This document shows positions 7,791-15,510 of a DNA stretch of 64,000 bases, piece by piece. The stretch lies in assembly GCA_016742095.1 (NCBI GenBank), contig JACVCJ010000008.1:1-64000 (forward strand). Direction: 5' to 3'. Numbering within the stretch: position 1 is the stretch's first letter; the number at the start of each line of letters is the position of its first letter. A program made the translations under genes and the position numbers. The notes below the pieces were generated by a model, which saw only the letters and a list, made by a program, of their open reading frames with translations, did not search any database and was not told the origin of the DNA. This DNA comes from Bacteroidia bacterium (GTDB lineage Bacteria; Bacteroidota; Bacteroidia; CAIKAF01).

Positions 7791-7991
7791 TTAAATAACG
7801 TATTTCGGGTGCGTTCCGGCCAGGAAAAGTTCATCCTCGTGCAGGTCGCAGAAGTTCAGCAGGCGTGTCTCCGCTTCGGTTACGGGCGCCGACTTTCTTT
7901 TTCTGAAATACGTCTTAGCAAGGTAGGTTTCACTATCCGCCTTGGCGGCCAGTTCTTCTCTGTTGAAGGCTCTTAAATTGGGCTTTTTCAT
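7791..7991 (-). CDS. Uncharacterised 66-aa protein between idi and the cyclase gene
   Basis: A small charged protein with many Lys, Arg and Glu residues (KKPNLRAFNREELAAKADSE at the start, then TYFRKRKSAPVTEAE), one Cys in LNFCDLHEDE, and no signal peptide or membrane helix. It starts 16 bp after the end of idi on the same strand, so co-transcription is likely. No family is recognised. Its place in the isoprenoid cluster suggests, but does not show, a link to that pathway. Confidence 0.65.
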   Translation of the reverse strand: MKKPNLRAFNREELAAKADSETYLAKTYFRKRKSAPVTEAETRLLNFCDLHEDELFLAGTHPKYVI

Positions 7992-8007
7992 TCCTTTTGC
8001 TATTGAT

Positions 8008-9039
8008 TTATTTAATGCGTAAATAGGCTTCGGCCATGCGGTAGGCTTCCAGGCTTTTCTGAATGTAGTTGCGCACGTCCTCGTAACTCTGTGAGGCGCG
8101 TTTCAACAGTTCGTAGGCCTGTCCGTATACCGCGGGCATCTGTAATTTCTGAATGCAGTAAAATCCGTCGGAGAAATTTTTAATACCGCCGGATACGATA
8201 ATATGCTTACACTGAACCTTATCGCCCAGCTTTTCGATGGCCGCATTTACAAGATCGGTCATTTCGAAAGCCGTGTGGCCGGTGTACACCAGCGGTTCGT
8301 AAATTTCGTTGTAGGAATTGCTGTCGCGCAGGCGTTCCAGCAGGGAGAAATTGGTACCTCCGTAGGCTCCAAAGTCCAGCGCGGCGATGGGCAGCTGCAG
8401 CAGGGCCTCGATGCTCTGCGGACCGAACCCCTGTCCCACTTCCTTCACGATCACGGGAAACTTCACATGATCGAGCACGGCCAGGATGGTTTCCATGGGG
8501 GCACGTTTAAAGATATCGCCTTCGGGCTGAAAGAACTCCTGGAAGGGATTTACGTGTACGATGAGCCCGTCGGCCTGGAGGGCGCCTACCAGGTCCACCA
8601 CTTTCTGCAGTTCGTTGTTGTCGATCAGTTCTTCGAGCTGGGCAATACCCAGGTTGGCGAAGAAAGGCGCTTCATTGCCCATTACGGGGCGCAGGTCAAA
8701 ATCGGGGAAGCGTTCACTGCCTTCGAGCAGTACGCGACAGGAACCCAGTCCCATGCCCAGTCCGAATTCGGCACAGGCCCGGGCCAGGTTATGGTTGATC
8801 TTGTACGCGGCTTCGGTCCCCCCGGTCATGGAGCTTACCCAGATGGGCGCCTGCATGGTCTTACCGAGGAAAGAGAAGGGACGTGCCACTGTGGAAGGAT
8901 GCGCGGCAAACAGCGGCTCGTAGTTAAAACGACGGTCCAGCCCGTTACCGGCGGTCTGCGAATTGGCAGCCAGCTCAATGTGTGCCGATTTACGCTCTTC
9001 GCCCTGTTCAATTATATTTACTCCTTTTACGGATGACAT
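8008..9039 (-). CDS. fni: Type 2 isopentenyl-diphosphate delta-isomerase (FMN-dependent)
   Basis: A 343-aa protein with the IDI-2 layout: RKSAHIELA at the N-terminus, WVSSMTGGTE (FMN region) near residue 68, GMGLGSCRVLLE, HVNPFQEFFQPEGD (the HxNxxQE catalytic/Mg region), PVIVKEVGQGF, and the C-terminal IIVSGGIKN with a glycine-rich FMN-phosphate site. IDI-2 interconverts isopentenyl and dimethylallyl diphosphate, the feedstock for squalene. I chose ATG 9039 (MSSVKGVNIIEQGEERKSAH); the ORF extends upstream to a GTG, but that part is Cys-rich and not conserved. It heads a leftward set with the 66-aa gene and probably the cyclase. Confidence 0.92.
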   Translation of the reverse strand: MSSVKGVNIIEQGEERKSAHIELAANSQTAGNGLDRRFNYEPLFAAHPSTVARPFSFLGKTMQAPIWVSSMTGGTEAAYKINHNLARACAEFGLGMGLGSCRVLLEGSERFPDFDLRPVMGNEAPFFANLGIAQLEELIDNNELQKVVDLVGALQADGLIVHVNPFQEFFQPEGDIFKRAPMETILAVLDHVKFPVIVKEVGQGFGPQSIEALLQLPIAALDFGAYGGTNFSLLERLRDSNSYNEIYEPLVYTGHTAFEMTDLVNAAIEKLGDKVQCKHIIVSGGIKNFSDGFYCIQKLQMPAVYGQAYELLKRASQSYEDVRNYIQKSLEAYRMAEAYLRIK

Positions 9040-9116
9040 ATCTGCTTTTAAACAATAACAACAGCTAAGACGCTTCGTATGTACAAATGTTACAGGCACA
9101 AACGAAAAATCCACTG

Positions 9117-9143
9117 CAAAAGTATAACAAATTGAGCCTCAAA
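9117..9143 (-). promoter_or_regulatory. Possible Bacteroidota promoter for idi
   Basis: On the minus strand TACTTTTG (9117-9124) matches the -7 box TAnnTTTG. A TTTG lies 15 bp upstream (9140-9143), slightly closer than the usual 17-23 bp. Confidence 0.4.
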
Positions 9144-9152
9144 CCGGTTTAG

Positions 9153-9199
9153 GGCCTGTTAATTTTTACGGAAGGGAGCCGGCGGAAGGGTAACAGGCC
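9153..9199. repeat. 9-bp perfect inverted repeat in the idi/aminotransferase spacer
   Basis: GGCCTGTTA (9153-9161) and TAACAGGCC (9191-9199) enclose 29 bp that contains two GAAGGG units. The rest of the 9040-9333 spacer has no gene. Role unknown: operator pair or RNA hairpin. Confidence 0.5.
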
Positions 9200-9333
9200 A
9201 AAGTATGCAGGGCATTACAGAAAAAACCCTTCTTATTACAATACAGCCTCTTTTAACGCCCCTTAAACACTTTTTGCCGAAAAAGCAGGCCTATATCCCG
9301 GGCTTTTGTGGTATCTTGTCCCCCGGAATTTGA

Positions 9334-10602
9334 ATGAGCATGGAACAGAAAGTATCACATATGGCCGAGACCCTTATCGGCTCCGAAATCATAAAGCTGG
9401 GCGGAGAGATCAATAAACGTATCGCCGAAGGCGCCAAAATACATAACCTCACCATCGGGGATTTTAATCCCGCCATTTTCCCTATCCCCGAGCTGCTTAC
9501 CGACGAAATTGTGAACGCCTACCGCGAGGGCCAGACCAATTACCCGCCGGCAGACGGTATTATGCCCCTGCGCCAGTCCGTGGCCGACCTGCTGTGGGAA
9601 AAACAGAACCTGCGCTACTCCCCGAACGAGATACTGGTGGCCGGCGGCGCCCGTCCGCTCATCTATGCCATTTACCGCACCCTCATCGACCCGGAAGATA
9701 AAGTCATTTTCCCCGTTCCTTCCTGGAACAACAACCACTATACACACCTCTCGGCCGGGCAGCAGATCCTGGTGGAGACCAGACCGGAGAATCATTTCAT
9801 GCCCGTTCGCGCGGACATTGAACCCTACATACAGGATGCCGCCATGCTGGCCCTGTGTTCCCCGCTGAACCCTACGGGCACCATGTTCGGCAAAGAACAG
9901 CTGCAGGGTATCTGCGAACTGGTCATCAGCGAGAACAAACGCCGTGCAGCAAGCGGCGCCAAACCGCTGTACCTCATGTACGACCAGATCTACAGCCTGC
10001 TCAGCTTCGGCGAAAAAGAACACGTAGACCCCGTGAGCCTGTTCTCCGAACTGAAGGAATACACCATTTTCGTGGACGGCATCTCCAAATCCTTTGCCGC
10101 CACCGGCGTTCGCGTAGGCTGGGCCTTCGGTCCGGAATACGTGATCGGTAAAATGCGTTCCATACTGGGCCACGTAGGCGCCTGGGCCCCCAAGGCAGAA
10201 CAGGTCGCTTCGGCACGCCTGCTCGATAACAAAGAGGTCGTGAACACCTTTCTCGTACACATGAAAGAAGAGGTAAGCGCCCGTCTTCATGCCCTGTACA
10301 AAGGCTTTAAGGCCATGAAGGAACAGGGCCTTCCCGTGGACGCCATCGCGCCCGAAGGCGCCATTTACCTTTCCGTGAAGTTTTCGTTGCTGGGCCACAG
10401 CTACAAAGGCAAAAAAATAGAAAGTACCTTCGAGATCGCGTCCCTGCTTATCTCTGAAGCCTCCTTTGCCGTGGTACCTTTTACCGCCTTCGGCAATGCC
10501 CCCGGCACCGAATGGTTCCGCATTTCCGTAGGAACATGCACCGAGGAACAGATACCCGAAATGCTTGCGCAGTTAGAGAATTTTCTGAAGAATGTTGAAT
10601 AA
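9334..10602 (+). CDS. PLP-dependent class I/II aminotransferase
   Basis: A 422-aa fold-type I aminotransferase. Visible landmarks: Tyr in TNYPPADG near residue 69, the SPLNPTGTM segment with Asn179, YDQIY with Asp217, the SKSFAATGVRVGW motif with predicted Schiff-base Lys252, and a C-terminal FRISVGT with the carboxylate-binding Arg. This is the aspartate/aromatic aminotransferase (AspC-like) group; the amino donor cannot be told. It is followed 10 bp later by the GDP-mannose pyrophosphorylase gene, so the two may share a transcript. Confidence 0.88.
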   Translation: MSMEQKVSHMAETLIGSEIIKLGGEINKRIAEGAKIHNLTIGDFNPAIFPIPELLTDEIVNAYREGQTNYPPADGIMPLRQSVADLLWEKQNLRYSPNEILVAGGARPLIYAIYRTLIDPEDKVIFPVPSWNNNHYTHLSAGQQILVETRPENHFMPVRADIEPYIQDAAMLALCSPLNPTGTMFGKEQLQGICELVISENKRRAASGAKPLYLMYDQIYSLLSFGEKEHVDPVSLFSELKEYTIFVDGISKSFAATGVRVGWAFGPEYVIGKMRSILGHVGAWAPKAEQVASARLLDNKEVVNTFLVHMKEEVSARLHALYKGFKAMKEQGLPVDAIAPEGAIYLSVKFSLLGHSYKGKKIESTFEIASLLISEASFAVVPFTAFGNAPGTEWFRISVGTCTEEQIPEMLAQLENFLKNVE

Positions 10603-10612
10603 ATAAAGGGAC

Positions 10613-11704
10613 ATGAGTACTGAACACCGTTATTGTGTAATTATGGCCGGCGGCGTAGGAAGCCGTTTCTGGCCGATGAGCCGTACAGAAAAACCGAAAC
10701 AGTTCATAGATATCCTCGGCACCGGCGAAACCCTCTTACAGTCTACCTACCGCCGGGTAAGCGCCTTCTGCCCCCCGGAGAACATTATCATCGTGGCCAA
10801 TGCCCGCTATGCACGGCTTATCCGTGAACAGCTGCCCGCGCTGCCCGAAAGGAACATACTGGGCGAGCCTTCGCGCCGCGATACCGCTCCCTGCGTGGCC
10901 TACGCCTCGTACAAGATCTGGCTGCGCGATAAGGAGGCCGTGATCGCCGTAGTGCCCAGCGACCACCTCATTACCAAGGAAGACGCCTTCCGCCAGACCA
11001 TGGAAAGCGCCTATGCCTGCGCCGCCGATAACGGCAAACTGCTTACCCTGGGCATAAAACCCACCCGCCCCGATACCGGTTACGGGTACATCCAGTTCGA
11101 TTCGACCGAAAAGCCCAACCCGTACGGTTTTGTAAAAGTGAAGACCTTTACCGAAAAACCGAACCTCGAAATGGCGAACGTATTCGTAAATTCCGGCGAA
11201 TTTGCCTGGAACTCCGGCATGTTCATCTGGCGGGCCGAAAGCATACTCGATGCCTTCGATACATACCAGCCCGAGATCATTTCCCTGTTCAAGGAAGATC
11301 CCGAAGCCTACGATACCGACCGGGAACAGGCATTTATCGAAGGTGTATATGCCACCTGTACGGCCATTTCGATCGACTACGGCATTATGGAACACGCCCA
11401 GAACGTATACATGACCTCGGCCGACCTGGGCTGGAGCGACCTGGGCACCTGGGTATCCCTGTACGAGAACAGCGTTAAGGACAAAAAGAAGAACGTGGTC
11501 ATCGGCAAGAATACCATGCTGTTCGATACCAGGAACTGCGTCATTAACTGTCCCAACGAAAAACTGGTGGTGCTGGGCTCGGTAAAAGATCTTATCATTT
11601 CGGAATACGACGATATGCTGCTGATCTGTAAAATGGACGAGGAACAGAAGATCAAGCATTTTGTAAACGAGATCAGTATTGAAAAAGGAGATAAATTTTT
11701 ATAA
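10613..11704 (+). CDS. manC: Mannose-1-phosphate guanylyltransferase
   Basis: A 363-aa nucleotidyltransferase that makes GDP-mannose from GTP and mannose 1-phosphate for envelope glycans. The pyrophosphorylase signature MAGGVGSRFWPMSRTEKPKQ is at residues 11-30. Later parts include VVPSDHLI, PTRPDTGYGYI, VKTFTEKPN, WNSGMFIW and DLGWSDLGTW, all typical of GMP enzymes. At this length it lacks the C-terminal phosphomannose isomerase cupin of bifunctional ManC, so it is the short monofunctional form. It sits between the aminotransferase and a secreted-protein gene. Confidence 0.93.
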   Translation: MSTEHRYCVIMAGGVGSRFWPMSRTEKPKQFIDILGTGETLLQSTYRRVSAFCPPENIIIVANARYARLIREQLPALPERNILGEPSRRDTAPCVAYASYKIWLRDKEAVIAVVPSDHLITKEDAFRQTMESAYACAADNGKLLTLGIKPTRPDTGYGYIQFDSTEKPNPYGFVKVKTFTEKPNLEMANVFVNSGEFAWNSGMFIWRAESILDAFDTYQPEIISLFKEDPEAYDTDREQAFIEGVYATCTAISIDYGIMEHAQNVYMTSADLGWSDLGTWVSLYENSVKDKKKNVVIGKNTMLFDTRNCVINCPNEKLVVLGSVKDLIISEYDDMLLICKMDEEQKIKHFVNEISIEKGDKFL

Positions 11705-11716
11705 TTTAGTATAGTT

Positions 11717-12238
11717 ATGAAAACGTTCAGGTACATACTGCTGCTGATCCTGTCTTTACCGGCAGCAACGCTTATGCAGGCCCAGCTTACGCCCATGCCC
11801 GATTCCCTGATCGAGAAAGAGGCCATCAAGGCCCTGTATTTTGAAGATACAAAGCTTTCCTCCTCGAACACCTTCGGATTTTCGTATATTAATCATGCGA
11901 AGAATGAAGGATCTGTGTCCTTTTTTATCGAGTACCGCCACTCGCACAACAAGGCCATTATGGACGATGAATTCATCGAACAGTGGTATTTTATGATGCC
12001 CGCGGGCACGAAAAAGAGCTTTGAAATAAACTGTGGCGTCCCGAATTCACTAAAAACCAATGTGGTGACATACTGCAAACTCTGCTACTGTGTAGATGCA
12101 GGCTGCCACCCTGCCGATGGGGACTGGGGAATAAAAGGCCGCAAAAAGGGGAAAAAATGGCGTATAGAGATCAGTCACGGCTCAAAAATCTATAATTTCA
12201 GCGCCGTTCGCGAAAAATTTGAGAATTTTCCAAAGTAA
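11717..12238 (+). CDS. Uncharacterised secreted protein
   Basis: A 173-aa protein with a clear signal peptide (MKTFRYILLLILSLPAAT, cleavage probably after MQAQ or QA). The mature part has few recognisable features apart from a Cys cluster, YCKLCYCVDAGCHP, near residue 120, and a basic stretch (KGRKKGKKWRIE) near the end. It lacks an N-terminal lipobox Cys and a T9SS tail, so it is probably periplasmic. It is 12 bp after manC. Family not recognised. Confidence 0.65.
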   Translation: MKTFRYILLLILSLPAATLMQAQLTPMPDSLIEKEAIKALYFEDTKLSSSNTFGFSYINHAKNEGSVSFFIEYRHSHNKAIMDDEFIEQWYFMMPAGTKKSFEINCGVPNSLKTNVVTYCKLCYCVDAGCHPADGDWGIKGRKKGKKWRIEISHGSKIYNFSAVREKFENFPK

Positions 12239-12259
12239 ACCATAAATCACACAAAGGTC

Positions 12260-12910
12260 ATGATACACAACCTGGGGGAACAGAACAGCATTTTCAATAC
12301 CTACATTTCCGAATTACGCGATATCCACATCCAGAAGGACTCCATGCGTTTCCGCCGCAACCTGGAACGGATCGGTGAGATCATGGCTTATGAAATTTCC
12401 AAAAAACTGAATTTTGCGTCCGTTCCGGTGGAAACCCCGCTCGGACAGGCCGAAATGCAGCTGCCGCAGAACGAAGTGGTGATCGGTACCATACTCCGCG
12501 CCGGATTGCCCTACCACCAGGGTTTCCTGAATTATTTCGACCGTGCGCAGAACCTCTTCGTTTCCGCCTATCGTAAACATCACAAAGACAACAGCTTTAC
12601 CATAGAGATCGAATACCTGAGCGGCCCCGGCCTGCAGAACAAGACCCTGATCCTGGTGGATCCCATGCTGGCCACCGGTAGATCGATGGTACTGGCGCTG
12701 AAAGCCATTACCGAACACCTGGGCAAACCCGAACACATCCACGTAGCTTCGGTGATCGCCTCCGAAGAAGGTGTGGATTATACCCGCGCCCGCATCCCGG
12801 AGAACTGCACCCTGTGGATCGGCGCCATCGATCCCGAGCTTAATGCCAAAGCCTATATCGTACCCGGACTGGGCGATGCAGGCGACCTTGCCTATGGTAG
12901 TAAAATATAA
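12260..12910 (+). CDS. upp: Uracil phosphoribosyltransferase
   Basis: A 216-aa enzyme converting uracil and PRPP to UMP in pyrimidine salvage. The PRPP-binding motif is LILVDPMLATGRSM near residues 130-143, and the uracil-binding C-terminus reads IVPGLGDAGDLAYG. The length matches the family (about 208-216 aa). It begins 21 bp after the secreted-protein gene. Confidence 0.95.
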   Translation: MIHNLGEQNSIFNTYISELRDIHIQKDSMRFRRNLERIGEIMAYEISKKLNFASVPVETPLGQAEMQLPQNEVVIGTILRAGLPYHQGFLNYFDRAQNLFVSAYRKHHKDNSFTIEIEYLSGPGLQNKTLILVDPMLATGRSMVLALKAITEHLGKPEHIHVASVIASEEGVDYTRARIPENCTLWIGAIDPELNAKAYIVPGLGDAGDLAYGSKI

Positions 12911-12922
12911 CCTGCATTTCAC

Positions 12923-13375
12923 GTGACTCAGACCATACTGGCACTGCTCAGCGCCGCGCTTTTCTGTACGGTAAAATTTGCCATTGGCTTTCCCATTGCC
13001 ATCCATTCCTTTGATATGAACTTCTGGGAAAGCATCGTCTTTGGCTTTGCTTCCGGCACGCTGGGCAATATTGCCTTTATTTATGCCGGCGATTTCATCA
13101 ATCACCAGATCGACCGGCTGATCCGTAAACTGCGGGGCAAACGGCCCGCCAGACCCAAAAAGATCTTCAGTAAGAAGATACGCCGCTTCGTGCGCATAAA
13201 GAACCGCTTCGGACTGCCCGGACTGGCCCTGCTGACCCCTGTACTGATCAGTATACCCATCGGTAATTTCCTGGCCACCCGCTTTTTTCACAACAAAAAA
13301 GTGGTATTGCTGTACATGGAAGCTGCCGTACTGGTATGGACACTCATTATTTCCGCACTAAATACACTGTTTTGA
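12923..13375 (+). CDS. Uncharacterised four-helix membrane protein
   Basis: A 150-aa protein starting at GTG. Hydrophobic segments lie at about residues 1-22, 33-55, 97-118 and 126-147. Between the second and third is a strongly basic loop (IRKLRGKRPARPKKIFSKK) likely to lie in the cytoplasm. The second half contains GLPGLALLTPVLISIPIGN, which recalls small multidrug-export-like proteins, but the similarity is weak. It is 12 bp after upp and overlaps the next start codon (TTGA at 13372-13375), so it is translationally coupled to the HAD gene. Confidence 0.65.
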   Translation: MTQTILALLSAALFCTVKFAIGFPIAIHSFDMNFWESIVFGFASGTLGNIAFIYAGDFINHQIDRLIRKLRGKRPARPKKIFSKKIRRFVRIKNRFGLPGLALLTPVLISIPIGNFLATRFFHNKKVVLLYMEAAVLVWTLIISALNTLF

Positions 13376-14067
13376 CACGCATTGCCATAAAACATATCTT
13401 TTTTGACCTGGACCGTACGCTCTGGGACTTTGAGCAGAACTCCCGCAATACCCTGGCCGAACTGTACGGGGAATACAAACTGCAGGAACTCGGATACACG
13501 GATTTTGACCAGTTCTTTGATATTTACCGCGCCAAAAACGAGATATGCTGGGCCCTGTACCGCGAAAACCGCCTGAGCAAGGAGAGCATGCGTTCCAAAC
13601 GTTTTAAAATGAGCCTGCAGGAAGTAGGCCACACCGGCAATACCCTGGCGGCTACCCTGGGCGAGGAATACGTACTGCGCAGTCCGCGCCAGACCCTGCT
13701 GATGGACGGCAGCGCCGAAGTGCTCGAATACCTGGCGCCACGCTACAACCTGCATATCATCACCAACGGCTTTGAAGAGATACAGCACATCAAGATGAAA
13801 GCCTGTAAGATCGACCATTATTTCCGGGAGGTGATCACCAGCGAGCGGGCCGGCAGTAAAAAGCCGCAGCCCGGTATTTTTGATTTTGCGTTCCGGCTCA
13901 CCAAAGCGCAACCGGTAGAATCGGTAATGATCGGCGACGACCACGATATCGACGTGGCCGGGGCACAACGCGCCGGGATGACGGGTATACACTATGCGCC
14001 GGGCATCGATGTACCGCTTGCCGGCAATACCATACGCCACCTGCGCGAACTGATGGACATGTTCTGA
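13372..14067 (+). CDS. YjjG-like HAD pyrimidine-nucleotidase
   Basis: About 231 aa. HAD motif I is FFDLDRTLWDF, motif II lies in HIITNGFEEIQH, motif III has the Lys in GSKKPQPGIF, and motif IV is MIGDDHDIDVAGAQ. This matches YjjG/YfnB non-canonical pyrimidine nucleotidases (house-cleaning dephosphorylation of nucleotides). I chose the TTG at 13372, which shares bases with the preceding stop codon, since MTRIAIKHIFFDLDRTLW is the family-like start; an ATG at 13336 is possible. Substrate is inferred from family only. Confidence 0.85.
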   Translation: MTRIAIKHIFFDLDRTLWDFEQNSRNTLAELYGEYKLQELGYTDFDQFFDIYRAKNEICWALYRENRLSKESMRSKRFKMSLQEVGHTGNTLAATLGEEYVLRSPRQTLLMDGSAEVLEYLAPRYNLHIITNGFEEIQHIKMKACKIDHYFREVITSERAGSKKPQPGIFDFAFRLTKAQPVESVMIGDDHDIDVAGAQRAGMTGIHYAPGIDVPLAGNTIRHLRELMDMF

Positions 14068-14565
14068 TCAGCGTTTGGGCTTCGTCTTATCTTTTTTCGC
14101 TTTTTTTTTGCCGTGTTCGGCCACATAGGCCAGGGCAGGTAAGAGTTCCGCCACATCCAGCGGGGGCAGGTATACGTGCTGCAGAAAAGTTCCTGCGGTT
14201 TTCAGGGCCAGCATTCCCCGCGTTGCTGAAACGGCAATGCCCGCCATTATGCGCCGGGTATGCAAACCTGTGTTTTCCGGATCTTCCGGTACAAAACAGA
14301 AACGCCCGCTGAATTTCAGCAGCTCCTTGCGGTCTTTTTGAGGGACACCTTCCCGTACGTATGCCACCCGCACCCGCACTACGATCATACGGCCCCCGTC
14401 CTCTTCGCTGAGTTCCAGTTGCACATCGGCCCCCAGCTGTTCCCGGGAGGGCAGTGCCTGTCTCCGTTCCGGCTCCCTGTAAAAGAACTCCGTAACGTCC
14501 ATAGCCGTTATGGCAAATTCCGTGTCTTCGTCGTCGAAGCCGTAGTTCTTAGTATATGTACTCAT
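14068..14565 (-). CDS. SecB-like chaperone of a toxin-antitoxin-chaperone module
   Basis: A 165-aa protein that starts with a 17-bp overlap inside the antitoxin gene. Its C-terminal half (SGRFCFVPED, then MAGIAVSATRGMLALK, then LQHVYLPPLDVAELL) has the pattern of SecB (FPYARECI...G.FP.L.L.PVNFDAL in E. coli). A Lys-rich tail (GKKKAKKDKTKPKR) follows. SecB-like proteins downstream of a toxin and antitoxin stabilise the antitoxin in M. tuberculosis (HigB1-HigA1-Rv1957). Gene order and size match here. The SecB similarity is read by eye and moderate, so the alternative is an unrelated third gene. It ends adjacent to the convergent HAD gene. Confidence 0.55.
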   Translation of the reverse strand: MSTYTKNYGFDDEDTEFAITAMDVTEFFYREPERRQALPSREQLGADVQLELSEEDGGRMIVVRVRVAYVREGVPQKDRKELLKFSGRFCFVPEDPENTGLHTRRIMAGIAVSATRGMLALKTAGTFLQHVYLPPLDVAELLPALAYVAEHGKKKAKKDKTKPKR

Positions 14566-14974
14566 GGCTCTTTTTTTTGCGGGGCTCACCTGCGCGGGCA
14601 GTATACACGGCAGTATCAAATTTACGGATGGGTCTTACATCCTCTGCGGCAGCGGGAAAAGGTATGCGGATATGTATACCGGAATGGGGTTTATGTTGTA
14701 TGGCGTCTTCGGCAATATAGGTGTCCAGGTCTTCGAAACGGATAACGGGTACTTTACCGCAGGCCAGGGCCAGATCGGCCAGTTTGCTGATCTTGTGGTC
14801 AAAGTCTCCGTTCATTACCTGGCTAACGTATCCTTTGGTAACGCCCAGTTTTTCGGCCAGCTGGGTGCGGTTCAGGTTATTTTCGCGGCAGTAGGCGTCC
14901 ATCAGGCTGAACAGGCCGAGCTGCATCTGGGTAACCCAGTATTCACGGCTTTTTAAGAGTTCTTCGCGTTTCAT
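14549..14974 (-). CDS. XRE-family antitoxin with C-terminal extension (HigA-like)
   Basis: A 141-aa protein. Residues 34-74 form an XRE helix-turn-helix (NRTQLAEKLGVTKGYVSQVM). A 64-residue extension follows, rich in Ile, Pro and basic residues (HIRIPFPAAAEDVRPIRK). In chaperone-dependent antitoxins such an extension (the ChAD) makes the antitoxin rely on a SecB-like chaperone; its presence here fits that reading. It begins 4 bp after the toxin gene and overlaps the chaperone gene. Predicted to repress the operon through the palindromes at 15375-15475. Confidence 0.82.
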   Translation of the reverse strand: MKREELLKSREYWVTQMQLGLFSLMDAYCRENNLNRTQLAEKLGVTKGYVSQVMNGDFDHKISKLADLALACGKVPVIRFEDLDTYIAEDAIQHKPHSGIHIRIPFPAAAEDVRPIRKFDTAVYTARAGEPRKKKSHEYIY

Positions 14975-14978
14975 AATG

Positions 14979-15368
14979 CTACTTTGTTATAATGGTTTGT
15001 AAATATTGCTTCTTCAGGGAACGGAAGCGTGTGATGTCTTTTTTCTGGTCGTTCTTTTTGCCACCCAGTATGATCAGTTTGCCACCGGGATAGCGGCAGG
15101 CGTATATGCGCAGGTGCTTACTCTTGAACTCGTATTCCTTTACCGGATCTTTAGCCGGAGTAATATCCCGGAACCTGGTCTGAGGAAGGCTTCCGTTATT
15201 GGCCACATATTCCATGTATGTGAGCATCACCGCAAACTCGCGTTCGTAGGTGCTGCCACGCAGGCTTTCCTCAAAGGCATCGAGCTGACCTCTGCCATTA
15301 ATTTCCAGCTGAAGGAACTTTTGTACTCCTTCCACTGCCTCTATCTTTCTGACCGTAAATGTATGCAT
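14979..15368 (-). CDS. RelE/HigB-like toxin
   Basis: A 129-aa protein from ATG 15368; the frame runs to a TTG at 15386. The C-terminal part VKEYEFKSKHLRIYACRYPG, then KLIILGGKKNDQKKDI and RFRSLKKQYL, has the strand order and basic residues of HigB/Gp49-type ribosome-dependent mRNA interferases (the ElR..yRi and LlhgF.KK pattern). The N-terminus is diverged. It is first in the operon, before the antitoxin, which is the HigBA order and the reverse of most type II modules. Confidence 0.7.
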   Translation of the reverse strand: MHTFTVRKIEAVEGVQKFLQLEINGRGQLDAFEESLRGSTYEREFAVMLTYMEYVANNGSLPQTRFRDITPAKDPVKEYEFKSKHLRIYACRYPGGKLIILGGKKNDQKKDITRFRSLKKQYLQTIITK

Positions 15369-15374
15369 ACTTTT

Positions 15375-15475
15375 GTTTAGTTCCAACTAAACCGCTCATT
15401 TTTTTCAAAAAAAATCCTCTTTTCTGAGATTGGTTCAGAAACAAGCGGTTTAACCCGAACAATTATGAGTTAAAC
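15375..15475. promoter_or_regulatory. Operator palindromes upstream of the toxin-antitoxin genes
   Basis: GTTTAGTT-CC-AACTAAAC (15375-15392) is a palindrome with perfect 8-bp arms, 7 bp upstream of the toxin ATG. Two further pairs lie beyond it: AAACCGCT (15389) with AGCGGTTT (15444), and GTTTAAC (15448) with GTTAAAC (15469). All share a GTTTA core. This suits autoregulation by the XRE antitoxin. No clean TAnnTTTG box is seen. Confidence 0.6.
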
Positions 15476-15510
15476 AATAAAGTAAGATGGGTTATGGTCA
15501 GACCCTTATG

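Noticed and set aside
6570-7976. Open frame of 468 codons on the plus strand
   Set aside because: Antisense to the cyclase and the 66-aa gene; composition typical of a shadow frame.
8203-9036. Open frame of 277 codons on the plus strand
   Set aside because: Antisense to the type 2 IPP isomerase, which has all family motifs.
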